DNA from: Nephrocerus scutellatus
Taxonomy: Eukaryota > Arthropoda > Insecta > Diptera > Pipunculidae
Direction of reading: 5' to 3'
Assembly (NCBI GenBank): GCA_947095585.1
Contig: OX352761.1
Coordinates: 87,568,779 to 87,632,778, forward strand
DNA: 64,000 nucleotides
Shown here: positions 53,716 through 64,000 of the stretch, piece by piece
Numbering within the stretch: position 1 is the first letter of the stretch
Layout of the letters: every line of letters starts with the position of its first letter
The notes under the pieces: model-generated
What the model saw: only the letters and a program-made list of their open reading frames with translations
What the model was told of the DNA's origin: nothing
Database searches by the model: none
Translations under genes and position numbers: made by a program

Positions 53716-56686
53716 AGGATAAGTATTTTCTCATATAATGTAAACTCTATTTATTCGTTAGCTAGGCGTATCAAACTAAAATTATTTATTAAAACTAATA
53801 AACCTGACGTTCTTCTTTTACAGGATCCACAGGGTCGACAAAAGCAGTGATTGCTCTGGGACGGCGGTCCTTATAAGAAACACTATGGCAGGCGAAAAGG
53901 TGCAAATCAGTGGTTTACATAGCATGGAAACAACAGCTGTCAGCATCAAAGTCAACGAGGTTGAGACCTTGTTGGTAATATCAGTGTACAATCACTGTAA
54001 TGCAACGAGGGAAAACGAGGGATCTGCAAACTGTCTGCGGTATCTCATCTGGGCACACATACTGTGTGGTTGGAGGGGATTTTAACGCTAGGCACACCCA
54101 ATGGCAAGATGAAGTATGCAACAACCAAGGAAAGGCCATTGCAGATTGGCTGGATTCAAATCCTCAGCAGCATACCATGGCTGTTGTTTCCCAGCCCCGG
54201 AAAACATATCCTCGGACACCATCCACGCTGGATTTCTTCTTGGCCACGACAAATTTTGTGAACATTCTGCCGGAATTAAGGAATTATTCCTGTTTTGCAC
54301 ATGATAATGATTCGGGTCATTTGGCCATAGAGCTTCGAGTGAGGTTGAATCAGCGAATTGTACAAGTTACCCCAACACCTGAACTACACATCAACTTTGC
54401 GAAAATAAACTGGAACCGGCTTAGATCAGAAGTAGAAAGCTAGACTTCAAATTCCAGCTGCTTGTAGAAATCTGGAGAATAACGAAATTGATGATGCTGT
54501 AAATTCGAGACTTCAGTGAACACAGCCATAGATCGGCAGAAAACTGTTCGCTCTAGCAGGGATCGCTTTCAATATCTACCTGAGAATATTCAAGCAATAT
54601 ATGCTCACAAGCAAAGGCTAAGGAAACGCCTTCAGAGGATCTTTAACAGGACTCTAAACACAGTTAATGACGAGTATCAGTCTGTATTTTCGCAACTGCG
54701 TTGTACAGTAATCATGCTTCGTCAAGCTGTGCGAAGTTACCAGGAAGATAAACTAACCAAACGACTTCAGAACATCAAACCAGGCCCGGATGCTTTTAAA
54801 AAGCTGAATTCTGTGATCGGAAAACGTATTTCTATTCCAGAAAGTATCACGTTTGGAGAGCAAGTAGCATCCAGTTCTGTTGAAAAAGCCGAAGCCTTTG
54901 CCTGTCATTTCGAAAGGAGCTTTACAGACCGACCACCAACTCATCTTCCAGAATTCATAGAGCAAGTTGAAAGTCTTGTGACAGACACCACTTCCCCAAG
55001 AAGTCTTCAGCGAAGACAATCCCGCAAACGCACCCGTAGACGTGGATATGTTTACAGGGACAGCTGTTGTTAGTGATTTAATTATGAGTGGAAACTCTAA
55101 AAAATCATCGGGCACTGACGGGATTTCAAATTTCCTGCTTAAAAAGCTGCCGGGTATGGCAATTTTGATGTTAACCATCATATTCAACAATTGCCTTAAC
55201 AATGGATACTTTCCAGACAACTGGAAGGTAGCCAAAGTAGTACCAGTACCGAAGAAAACCGACCGCTCCAGTGTAACTGGTTACCGCCCCATAGCTTTAC
55301 TGTGTTGTATCAGTAAAGTATTGTAGTCTTTGATCCGTAAAAAGATCAATGCGTATTGCTCGGAAAGAAATCTAATTCCTTCCTTTCAGTTCGGCTTTCT
55401 ACGCTGCACCCTCTGATGAAGCTTCACAGTGACGTCACTCGAGGACTGAATGTCAAAAGTAGTACAGTAGCCTGTTTGTTAGACATCGAAAAAGCTTTCG
55501 ATAGCGTCTGGACAAACTTATTCGATTTGGTTTCCCCAATTATATTGTGAAAATAATTAAAAATTTTCTTTTTAACAGGGTCTTTTTTGTACAGGTGTAT
55601 GGCAGCCTATCGACAAGGAAAAGGATTAAAGCCGGAGATCCCCAAGGCTCCAGACTTGGTCCTATTTAGCATCTTCACGGCGGATCAACCCACCAATACA
55701 GCCGGAACAAGGACCATGCTTTTCGCGGATGACTCCATAACGTATGCCGTTTCCCGCTCTCCTGAGATAGCTGCCCGAAGAGTGGAGGAACACCTCCGAA
55801 ATCTTTGGGAGTACTACCTAAAGTGGGGACTTAAGATCAACGCCAACAAAACGGAACTCATCTGCTTCCGAGTACCAGCAACCGAAACAAGGATTAGAAA
55901 AATCGCAAGCCGGTGCAGAGCCTTAAAAATTACCCTTCCGGATAACACGACAACAAACACCAAGTCAGAGACTATATATGTAATAAGATAAGAGAAGAAG
56001 CTTGAATGTTTATATTATTGATTCGTAGCAATTATGTAATGTAATGTGGCTCTTTTTTTACTTTCTTAGTTTTTGCGCTGCAATTAAGGAATGCAACCAA
56101 CCTTTGGGGGCCTGACCGCCAAGTCAGAGACTAAGTACCTGGAAATCAACTTTACTGAGAGGCTCAAGTTTAACTTCACATCGATAAAACAATGAAAAAA
56201 GCGAACTACGCTCTTCATTTGGTGCACCCGCTACTAAAAAGACGAAACGGACTGTCCAACAACACCAGGCTGCTCATCTACAAGCAGCTCAGTAGGCCAG
56301 CGATAACCTATGGCTATCCCATATGGTTCACCGTCTCACCAACAACGATGAAGAAGATCTTCCTATTTGAAAGGTAGGTACTAAGGATCTGTACAGGACT
56401 CTGGAGGGTGCCAAACAGCTATAAGTTTGCGTCGACTGCAAGACTTTACGAAGCAGCAGGTCTGCTGCCAATAACCGACCACTTGTTCCAAATGGCGAGG
56501 AAATTCGTCGATGGATTGGAAACTCATCCAAGTCCTGAGATGCAAGGACTGAGAAGCGAAGAAATCGAGCCAAGTCACCGGTACATACACATCAGAGGAT
56601 TCACAGATGCTAGATTCGACGACATCTTTAATAATCAAGACGTCTCCTTATACGAGAAGGCCAGCAATCAATATTACAGAGGCTGA
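53716..56686 (+). pseudogene. Jockey element ORF2 (EN-RT)
   Basis: EN begins ISIFSYNVNSIYSLARRIKL, PDVLLLQ, then VVGGDFNARHTQWQDEVCNN and YPRTPSTLDFFLATTNFVNI. The linker at 54,516-55,073 includes FKKLNSVIGKRISIPESITF. RT: SKKSSGTDGISNFLLKKLPG, GYFPDNWKVAKVVPVPKKTD, GYRPIALLCCISKVL, VACLLDIEKAFDSVWTNLFD, a GDPQGSRLGPILF block near 55,640, LFADDSITYAVSRSPEIAAR (catalytic FADD at about 55,725) and WGLKINANKTELICF. The C-terminal domain runs 56,190-56,686 (ALHLVHPLLKRRNGLSNNTR). Nearly full length but with several stops and shifts and a 144-bp insertion at 55,975. Confidence 0.85.
55960..56133 (+). repeat. 144-bp insertion between 15-bp direct repeats
   Basis: CCAAGTCAGAGACTA occurs at 55,960-55,974 and 56,119-56,133. 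The 144 bp between them interrupt ORF2 and are AT-rich with no tail. The repeat resembles a target duplication, but an internal duplication of jockey sequence is also possible. Confidence 0.65.
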
Positions 56687-56744
56687 AGATCGCCCTGTTT
56701 ATACCCCCTCTTATATTTTTTCATTTTTATTTTGTTTTAAAATT

Positions 56745-56870
56745 GAAAGATAAAAGATAAAGGATAGAGGGTAAAGGATAAAGGATAAAGGATCAAAGAA
56801 AAAGGTTCAAAGATAAAGGAAAAAAGTGAAAGATAAAAGAAAAGGGAAAGGTATAGATAATATTGTTTAA
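56745..56870 (+). repeat. Degenerate AAAGGATA repeats
   Basis: About 125 bp of AAAGATAA/AAAGGATA/GGGTAAAGG units directly after the jockey ORF2, likely its repetitive 3' tail. Confidence 0.75.
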
Positions 56871-56879
56871 AATTAAATT

Positions 56880-58745
56880 GCTGTAAAAGAGGAGATGTCT
56901 ATGAGCTTGTGTTTTGAATGCCTGTGGATCATAGTGATGTGGGAAGACAGAGCTTGGCAGAGCATTCCAATTACGTGTTGTACGGCTGAAGAACGAATCC
57001 CTGAATTTAACTGTACTTCCGAAGATGGGCTTGAGGGTAAACTGATGAGTATTTAGAGCGCCACGAGTATTGCGGTTGAATTCAAGGAGAGGTGGCATGC
57101 AGCTGGCTATTTCTCTTGAGCACCGCTGGTAGAAGAAGCGAGAAAACAATGATAAGCAAGAAACGTTCCTGCGGTGTTCAAGCGAATCTAATGATTTCGC
57201 TATATTTTCATCACTATAAGTTTTATAAGTTTAGGGCGAATAAAAGCCTTGCAGATCAGAGGGAGTGAAATATTTCTTGCACCATTCTTTTTTTTTTTTA
57301 ATAATTTGTTCGTTTCTATTTTGCGCATAGAAATTTAAGCTTTCTTTTCGGTCTTGTTTGGCAAAAGTACTGCATGAATATTCGGTAAAACACCATCTTG
57401 AGCAATGGAAAACCTAAACATTTCGCAGCATTTTTAGCGACGGTAAATATGTGGTCATTCCAACGAAGCTTGTCGTTAACGCACATACCGAGAATTGCGA
57501 GATTTTCAGTTTCCTCGATGCAAGTGCCATTCATGGATAATGCGATGGGATTTAGGATTCGCTTGGACGACAGGAGACAGACTTGGGTTTTGGAAGCGTT
57601 AAATTCTACTCTATTGATTTCTCCCCATTGTATTATGCTGTCAAGGTCAGAATTTAACGTGTTTAATATGCGCAGTTGTTTGAGTTCCACATGAGAAGTG
57701 GAGGGACGTTTCTCAAACTTATATGAGAGGCTGAGAGTGCTGTCGTCGGCGAAGGAGTGAATTGGATTAGAAGTCACAGATAAGAGATCATTAATAAAAA
57801 TGAGGAAGAGAGTCGGGGACAAAACAGAGCCCTGGGGAACGCCAGCATTTAAGTAACGAACTTAAGACTTTAAACCGTCCAAAACAACTTGAATTGAGCG
57901 GTCCAAAAGATAGCTTCTAATCCAATGAAGCAGTTTTTCGTCTACTCCATAAGCACGCATTTTAGACAAAAGAGCTTGATGCCAAAATCTGTCAAATGCC
58001 TTAGAAATATCGAGTGCAACAGCTTTGCTTTCTCCAAATTGATGCAAAGACCGGTTCCACTGTTCGGTGAGATATACCATCAAATCACCAGTAGAACGTT
58101 GCCCCCGATATCCATACAGCCGGTCACTAAGGATTTCGTTGGTTTCAAGATATTTCTTAAGCTGATAATTGATCAGCCTCTCCACGACCTTGGAAAGAAT
58201 GGATGTAAGTGCTATGGGTCGGTACGAAGAAGGAGACGATGGCTCGCCTTTTTTGGGTATGGGCTGGGCAAATTCTGTTTTCCAACTTCTTGGGAAGAGT
58301 CCAGAAGAATAGGATAGATGGAAAAGCTTACGCAATGGTAATGCCAGCTTGGAAGAACCCCTCTTCAGAACTAATGGGGAAATACCATCTGGACCAGCGG
58401 ATTTGTGAATGTTGAGATCGTTTAAAACCGCACGAGTACGAATGAAGATCTGTCCCATAGAGTGTTCAATACTCGGGGGTGCAAGCGGCATCAATGCACA
58501 ATCTGGAAGCATGGGGCTAGCTGCAAAATGTGCAGCAAACAGATTGGCTTTGTCTTTAGAGTTGACAACTGGAGTGTCATTATAAATGAGCGTTGGAATG
58601 GACGAAAAGGCTGTATTTTTGATTCTTTTTGCGAATGACCAAAAATTTTTACTACCTTTGGGACATTGTAGTATTTTTTGCCTTAATTTTTTCGTAGACG
58701 AATTTGACTCGCCGAAGATGGGCATTGCAATCATTTCTTGCTCGT
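56880..58745 (-). pseudogene. Jockey-like element, linker to 3' end
   Basis: The best RT of this family. 57,862-58,734 is one open frame: linker KNFWSFAKRIKNTAFSSIPT; RT entry NIHKSAGPDGISPLVLKRGS, SYRPIALTSILSKVVERLIN, GYRGQRSTGDLMVYLTEQWN and SKAVALDISKAFDRFWHQAL (catalytic D). After a frame break near 57,850, 57,316-57,822 has SPTLFLIFINDLLSVTSNPI, HSFADDSTLSLSYKF (catalytic FADD) and FNASKTQVCLLSSKRILNPI. A 123-bp insertion follows, then the tail 56,900-57,149 (FYQRCSREIASCMPPLLEFN). EN and ORF1 are missing by 5' truncation at about 58,745. Confidence 0.85.
57284..57406 (-). mobile_element. Small poly(A)-tailed insertion
   Basis: Compared with 21,640-21,680, the coding sequence between the CLGF block and the CKKYFTP block gains about 123 bp. 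On the minus strand this starts ATTGCTCAAGATGG and ends in an A-run of about 14. It looks like a short retroposed RNA or truncated non-LTR element. No target duplication is clear. Confidence 0.55.
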
Positions 58746-58754
58746 TTTACAGCT

Positions 58755-59210
58755 CGAGTCATACCATCCATTCTTGGAAGGAACATATTTATGAAATTTC
58801 AAAAAGAGCGAGCCAATGCTTAAGTTTTATAAAACGTTGTTTTGTACAAATTTAACTACGGTCATCATCATCATTGTGGAATCAATTAGATGACTCCGTG
58901 TTTTTCAAATAGTTTAATCTACAGGCCTTCAAAATAGACGTCAACCAGTTCCCGAAGTTCCGAATTGTTTAATAGAAGATCCAAGAATTTTTGAAGGCTG
59001 ACTTACGTTTTGTATTTTATGTAATATTTTCTCGGTCAGGGTTTTTTCTAGTTTTCCCTGACCAAGATCCATTGATTAAAGCATTTGGACTCGCGTCGTT
59101 TTAGTTTCGTCTTCGTGTTTTCTGTAATGCTTTCTCAATGAATCAGGGAGAATTCTGAGAAAATAAACGTGAGGAATGTGATATATTGTAAATTGCATTC
59201 CTTAAAAAAA
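58755..59210 (+). mobile_element. Jockey-like C-terminal scrap and 3' UTR
   Basis: 58,770-58,850 reads WKEHIYEISKRASQCLSFIK, 58,880-58,950 reads LWNQLDDSVFF then NLQAFKIDVNQF, and 58,985-59,205 is the 3' UTR also found inverted at 42,342-42,600. It belongs to the 42-45 kb family with an internal deletion of the intervening tail. Confidence 0.75.
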
Positions 59211-59404
59211 CAACCCATAAAAATTAAAATTTTTCTTGTAAATTCTCTAATCGGAGATAAACACACAGACACACTGCGTGCTCGTCTTGTGGCAAATCAT
59301 CCACGAAATGACGCAGCGGCAGCGAACAGCGCTGCTCACAAAGCACAGAGCTCAGACATTGCCGTGATCTGATGCGATATAGCGATATTTAAAAATTATA
59401 TATT

Positions 59405-59695
59405 GGGGTCCCCAAGGGGCCGATCGCTCCAAATTTTTACAAAAAGTGTTTTCCATCGAAGACACACATGTGTACAAAATTTAAAGAAAATCGGGTAAAT
59501 TTTGTAAAATATTTGTATGAGAGCCCCCCGAACCAATAGAAAGTATTGTCACCGGAAATATACATGTGTGCAAAATTTCAATAAAATCGGGCTATGGGAA
59601 GTGGGCTAAAAATTGATCAGAAAATCTGACCAGCCAGCCAGCCAGCCAACCAGCCAGCCACGTGCACGCGAAGTTAATATAGAGAATTTAAAAAA
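59405..59695 (+). repeat. Dispersed GGGAGCCC-type repeat with (CCAG)n
   Basis: Blocks GGGGTCCCCAAGGGGCCGAT, AAATTTTTACAAAAAGTGTT, GAAAATCGGGTAAATTTTGT and GGGAGCCCC, then AATCTGACCAGCCAGCCAGC with a (CCAG)n run at about 59,628-59,660, ending GCGAAGTTAATATAGAGAAT. Recurs to 61,722. Confidence 0.75.
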
Positions 59696-59799
59696 AATCC
59701 TGCGTACAATGGGTCTCGTGGGGTTGCCATAATGACAGCTCTGTGAGGCTAGCAGTGCCGGGGGTACGGAGCGCTTCGAACTCTATATTCTTTCTTTTC

Positions 59800-60000
59800 T
59801 TTTCCTTTACTCCGCGGACTCCTGCCCGAGCGTCGAACTTGACGAGTTGTAGGGGCTAAGTAAAGTCAAAAATTCTTGAGAGTTTTCTCTAGATGAGTCT
59901 TGAAACCAAAGGTAGCTCATCACTCTCTCTGTCCTCTCCCATTTTCCCCCTCCCCGCTTTTAAAATCTCTCAATCAAGGCATTGCATTCTGCACGAACGT
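59800..60000 (+). mobile_element. Diverged LOA-like 5' leader fragment
   Basis: CTTGACGAGTTGTAGGGGCT then AAGTAAAGTCAAAAATTCTTG and CTTGAAACCAAAGGTAGCTC match the leader at 4,066-4,130 and 7,500-7,570. Nothing further of that element follows. Confidence 0.65.
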
Positions 60001-60699
60001 ATGCTGTTGGTATTTTGGTCCATTATCTACGAAGAACTGTCTTCAATGCGTCAACATTTTCATATCTTCTTGTCGACCCCTTCTAAGCCTTCAAGTCGGC
60101 GCTTGGTTGCAAAGAGCAACATGCTTGTCCAATGGACTTGCCCTCCAACCACACACCATCATTTTCGTTTGTGTTGAACCGTAAAAATGTTTTCATTAGA
60201 ACATTTCAACATTTCATTTTCAAACACCAAGTTACCAAAATCGTTACGTTCGTGCAGACGTTTTTAGCACTTTGCATCTTTCAAGTCGAACTGCATTTTG
60301 AGCCGTTGCCAAATTTTGCACTTTTTGAATATTGTAGGGCTTCAAATTGACACGTGCAGAGTTTTTGCGCACTTTGTCGTGGATTTCGCTTAATTCGTGC
60401 CTTTACCTTGCAAATTTGCTGTTGCAGTTTGCGACGTTGCTGTTTTAAGTGCTGGAGCTGTTTGACAATAACCAGTTGTGACTTACCAGCAAAAAAATTC
60501 AATCAAACTGATACGTATGAATTCCATTTTAAATATTCCTTTCAAATACGACGCATATCGACATGTTTCCGTAGACTTGTAAACAACAGACTAACGGTTG
60601 ACAAAATATGAGCGCGCGTGATTGCCGGACCCTGTATATATATCGAAAGTGAAATATAAGATTCCTATATGGATCTAACCTTTGTTTTAAAATATTCGC
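60001..60699. other. No gene seen
   Basis: A minus-strand open frame at 60,281-60,502 would give a basic coiled coil (LKQQRRKLQQQICKVKARI) but has no further support. Confidence 0.35.
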
Positions 60700-61722
60700 T
60701 CAAAAAATGGCCAAAAAGTTTTGTCCATCGGAGAACATGTGTATAAAATTTTAAAAAATTCGGGTTAATTTTTTAAAAAAATTTTGGGGCCCCATGACCC
60801 TGTGACCAGAGGTATGTATCCAAAAATTTTACAAAAAGGGTTGTCCATCGGAGATACATATCTGTATTAAATTTTAAGAAAAAACAACACATTTCAATTG
60901 CTGCTGCTTGATATCTCTATATTCTCTGCTGCAACGCAACAACAACAAAACAACCCCAATCGTAAAGCAAGCAGCACTGCCTACATCGCATCAGCTCATC
61001 AGCGCACACAGAACACAGTCATTATAGTATGATGATATGATCTAATGCAGCTTAATTGATAAATTTCTATGGGAGCCCCCCGATCCCGCAACCCAATCTC
61101 TCTGAAATAAAATAGAAAGTATTGTCATGGAAATACATGGAAATTGGGAAGTGGGTTAAAAATTGATCAGAAAATCTGACCAGCCAGCCAGCCAGCCACC
61201 GGCACGCGAAGTTAATATAGAGAATTTAAATAAAACAACCCATAAAAATTTAAATTGTTCGTGTAAATTCTCTAATCGGGGATACAGAATGTGCAGCTTA
61301 AATAAAATCGGGTAAATTTTATAATTTTTGGTAGGGAGCCCGCCGACTCGGGACCCGATCACTACCACATTTTTACAAAAAGTGTTGTCCATGCATATAA
61401 AATTTGAAGAAAATCGAATACTTTTTTTATAAAGTTGGTATAGATGCAACCCAGGGGCCCTTTCACTTCAAAATTTTTACAAAAAGTGTTTTGCATCGGA
61501 GATACACATGCGTATAAAATTTTAAGAAAATCGGGTAAATTTTGTAATAAATTTGTATGGGAGCCCCCCGAATCCGAGGCCCGAGGTGCCCCAAATTTTA
61601 ATAGAAGGTATTGTATTGAAATATACATGTGTGCAAAATTTCAATAAAATCGGGCGTTGGGAAGTGGGTTAAAAATTTATCACAAGATCAGACCACGCGA
61701 AGTTAATATAGAGAATTTAAAA
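60700..61722 (+). repeat. Array of dispersed GGGAGCCC-type repeats
   Basis: At least four partial units of the 59,405 family in the same orientation (60,700-60,880; 61,070-61,225; 61,300-61,440; 61,440-61,722). Each carries a GGAGATACA(C/T)ATG...AAATCGGGTAAATTTT block and a GGGAGCCC(C) block. The units at 61,225 and 61,722 end GCGAAGTTAATATAGAGAAT. Confidence 0.75.
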
Positions 61723-61761
61723 ATAGCAATTTTTTTTTATTAAAAGTCTCTTGCCCGTTCT

Positions 61762-61822
61762 ACCGTAGATTGGTTTTTTGGAAAAAAAAACAAACAACTT
61801 GACAGCCAAAAAATCAATCTAC
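61762..61822. other. Hairpin-forming inverted repeat
   Basis: GTAGATTGGTTTTTTGG and CCAAAAAATCAATCTAC pair over 17 bp with one mismatch around a 26-base A-rich loop. It may be a remnant of element ends. Confidence 0.6.
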
Positions 61823-61924
61823 GCCAGATTTAAAAAAAAAACACGACATAATCTAAGAGTCGAACCACCTCTCTGTGACGGATAGTACGTCCATAGTACC
61901 AAGTATATTTCTTTATCTAATCCT

Positions 61925-62010
61925 CCTGCCGCCTCTTTCACCAGCATAATTCTGGGCATTCAAACAGAATGTGCTCGGATGATTCGTCATCTTCTGAGCA
62001 TAACCTTAAT
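61925..62010 (-). pseudogene. Non-LTR C-terminal zinc-block scrap
   Basis: The minus strand reads CSEDDESSEHILFECPELCW, matching the terminal zinc-binding block (E.EHILFECP) of R1/LOA-type ORF2 proteins. Confidence 0.55.
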
Positions 62011-62419
62011 TTTTTGTATAATGTACACACGCTCAAGGGGTTGGCTCCTTTAATGCTTACACACGTGGGCGTTAGGAAATTAGCGAGAGAAATGACTGCA
62101 GATCATACAAATTCGGAAACACGGAATTATTGTGCGGCTAAAGCGACTGACAGACTATCGAACTAGACTGTAAGTTTAGATCGACATCCCTTAAAACTGA
62201 AAGTGTGAACGCCCTAATGACGGACTGACACTCGAAACTGATTATGATCGATAATGTGTACAAAAAATCGTCAGTCAACTGTAATTTTTAACTTAAAAGG
62301 CCGTATGGACATGGATGAAGACAGAAGATTTGTATAGCCCTCTCGATTTTCTGGGTACAGTGAAGGTTAAGTTTCCTATTTCTACAGCTTTCTCTGGTTT
62401 TCGTCGAGAACGCTGTCGA

Positions 62420-62640
62420 AATGGGACACCAAACCTTTACTGTACCCAGCAAATCAAAAGCGCTGTTAGAAGAATTTGTGTGCGCCTACGAAAATACCCG
62501 CTGTTTGTGGGACATAACGAGCCCCAAATACGTCATACGTTATAAAAAAAAATTATGGATATTGAAAATTGGTGGATATTATAAAAAAATACGAGGCGTC
62601 GGCGACGGATCTTAAGAATGAGCAACAAACAAGCCTTTTG
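62420..62640 (+). pseudogene. MADF-domain scrap
   Basis: KALLEEFVCAYENTRCLWDI then SPKYVIRYKKK, and after a frame change LVDIIKKYEASATDLKNEQ. This is the N-terminal half of a MADF (Adf-1-like) domain. It is broken and isolated. Confidence 0.5.
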
Positions 62641-62689
62641 TTGGTCCTGCATATTTCCTCTCCGAAAATTAGAGGTGGGGACTTCACAA

Positions 62690-62930
62690 TAGAGTAGGAC
62701 TTAACGCTTCCGAAACCGAATTCTGTCTTTTGTCATCTAACCGTAACAATTATCCATGAATAGATCCTGCATCAAAGAAACGGAAAAACTCGTAATCTCG
62801 GTATGTGCGTTAACAACAAGCATCGATGGAACGACCATATATTCGCCATCGCTAAGAATACTGCGAAATGTTTAGGCTTCCTAAAAAGGTGTTAGATGTA
62901 CTTCACTCCCAGAGACCTGGCTACTATTTA
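62690..62930 (+). mobile_element. Jockey-like fragment
   Basis: Diverged DNA copy of 21,475-21,710 (TGTCTTTTGTCATCTAACCG, GGTATGTGCGTTAACAACAA, CTGCGAAATGTTTAGGCTTC, GACCTGGCTACTATTTACAA). It is cut at 62,930 by the Ty3/gypsy element that follows. Confidence 0.75.
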
Positions 62931-64000
62931 CAAGAAATAAAACACAGCACAAGTTTATTAATTTACAAATAACAGCTTTAATAAACAGACAAATTTTAAA
63001 TGCACACAAAAACACTATAATAGTTGTACTTAACAATAATTCTCTTAGGTGGTAGCTTTATCACTTTGCAAGAACTTTTACAACTTGACTAGTTAAATTC
63101 CAAAAAACTAATGATTCCTCTGCCACGAACGCCACCTTTTATACTCATGAAAAGCTTCCAGAAATATCGAGAGAAGACCAGAAAATTGTAGCCTTATTCC
63201 CTTATGGAGAATTTAGACTATAGCCGTGCGAGAAAAAATGAGCGCGCCGACTATAGTTAAATTGTGGTTAGCCAGAAGAGATTGACACTACGCGAATGTT
63301 ATAGTTATTTTATATTAACATGGGAAATGTTATCTGTAGCATTATATACTACTTCTCTCGACTGGCTAACTATAATTTCAATATAATATTTCAATTTAAC
63401 CTTTCGACCATTCCGTCTGACTGTGTATTAAACGAAGTAGTCCTCGTTTTCTTTATGTTGAGTACTTGATCGGAATGTAGTTCCAGTGGTACTCCAAATC
63501 TGCAAATTGTCCACGAACGCCCTAGCCACCGTGCTAGCTTTCTGGTTTGCGATGGGATATGCTTCTGCCCATTTACTGAAATAGTCAATGTACACGAGTA
63601 TATGTCCATTGCCACCCGCTCAAATAGAGCTCCACATTGTACTGTTGCATTTTCCTCTAGTTTTTTGTTGTGGTCCTTTGCTTGTGAGACTGTCCATAAC
63701 GCAAGTCCAACTCTTTCAAGATTCTTACGGAACTCATCTCGGCATTTGGAATCATTCGCAATACATCAGCCGCCTTGTCCATCAACGCCAGGATTAGAGA
63801 ACTTAGTTGTTCTTCAGCGCCCCATCCATTATGTTGTACCGCAGCTGCAAATTGGACTTTGAAATTTTCAAATGCTGTCTCGCCATCGAAAGCAGGAGGC
63901 TTCAATATTCTTTTCTGGTTGCTAGAAAATTCTGAAATTACTCTGGTGCTGCTTTGTTGGGTGTTCTCTTTGACCAATTGGGTACGATTGTCCAGCCGGG
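62931..64000 (-). mobile_element. Ty3/gypsy element with internal deletion, runs off window
   Basis: About 450 bp of presumed 3' LTR and flank (62,931-63,380) precede coding sequence on the minus strand. Gag 63,657-63,977: RILKPPAFDGETAFENFKVQ, ALMDKAADVLRMIPNAE and ILKELDLRYGQ. Integrase core 63,391-63,615: YIDYFSKWAEAYPIANQKAS in one frame, CRFGVPLELHSDQ (catalytic D) and TSFNTQSDGMVERLN (catalytic E) in another. Gag is joined almost directly to integrase, so protease, RT and RNase H are deleted, and a smaller deletion follows HSDQ. LTR limits were not fixed because the second LTR is outside the window. Confidence 0.75.

Noticed and set aside
55960..56133. 144-bp insert as a spliceosomal intron
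   Set aside because: No consistent GT-AG pair at the repeat boundaries, and jockey ORF2 has no introns.
60281..60502. Basic coiled-coil minus-strand open frame as a gene
   Set aside because: Short, no upstream context, and the frame begins within unclassified sequence; support too weak.
59628..61200. (CCAGC)n runs as a CRISPR-like array
   Set aside because: Uninterrupted microsatellite without spacers in a eukaryotic repeat.

Overview
This window looks like a transposon-dense stretch of an insect genome. A fly (Diptera) is the likeliest source: there is an errantivirus with gag, pol and env, LOA-like and jockey-like non-LTR elements, a Helentron with a fused endonuclease, and very short introns (about 54 bp). 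That placement is inference from element families, not from a host gene. I see no convincing host protein-coding gene, rRNA, tRNA gene or CRISPR array. Nearly everything recognisable is a mobile element, most of it broken and nested.

Layout. 1-5.8 kb: remains of a MADF-BESS gene, a jockey-like tail, a reverse transcriptase (RT) fragment, a PIF/Harbinger transposase with a small intron, and a LOA-like 5' fragment framed by a 92-bp direct repeat. 6.0-7.0 kb: a non-autonomous hAT-type element. 7.3-11.6 kb: a LOA-like non-LTR element (5' region, ORF1, endonuclease (EN), then RNase H and tail) whose middle is occupied by a dead Tc1/mariner transposase. 10.26-18.75 kb: two tandem, almost identical 4,243-bp copies of a segment made of LOA tail, jockey EN-RT (+) and CR1-like EN-RT (-). 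18.7-21.0 kb: the rest of the CR1-like element (ORF1 with a PHD-like finger). 21.4-24.0 kb: jockey tails, a gypsy integrase scrap and a SINE.

23,974-31,423 holds the most notable object: a complete 7,450-bp endogenous errantivirus on the minus strand. Its two 382-bp LTRs are identical as read, and it has a 4-bp target duplication, a tRNA-Lys-like primer site, a polypurine tract, and uninterrupted gag, pol and env frames. Gag and pol overlap in the -1 frame at a canonical slippery heptamer. The env frame lacks its own ATG and begins just after a splice-acceptor-like TTTCAG at the end of pol.

32.9-40.6 kb: an RTE-like non-LTR element split by a second, decayed Ty3/gypsy element (35,107-40,231). 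The zinc knuckle of its Gag is itself interrupted by a 549-bp inverted-repeat transposon with a perfect 8-bp target duplication. 40.65-45.5 kb: two copies of one jockey-like family meeting tail to tail, the minus copy carrying a SINE and a PIF/Harbinger MITE. 45.6-50.7 kb: a Helentron (Rep HUH nuclease, PIF1-like helicase, fused EN) with a 570-bp Tc1/mariner derivative in its helicase. 52.2-56.7 kb: a nearly full-length but broken jockey element. 56.9-59.2 kb: two more jockey pieces. 59.4-61.7 kb: copies of an unclassified dispersed repeat. 62.4-64.0 kb: a MADF scrap, a jockey scrap and the edge of a third Ty3/gypsy element with an internal deletion.

Taken together this reads as a heterochromatin-like transposon cluster in which at least one retroviral element arrived very recently.
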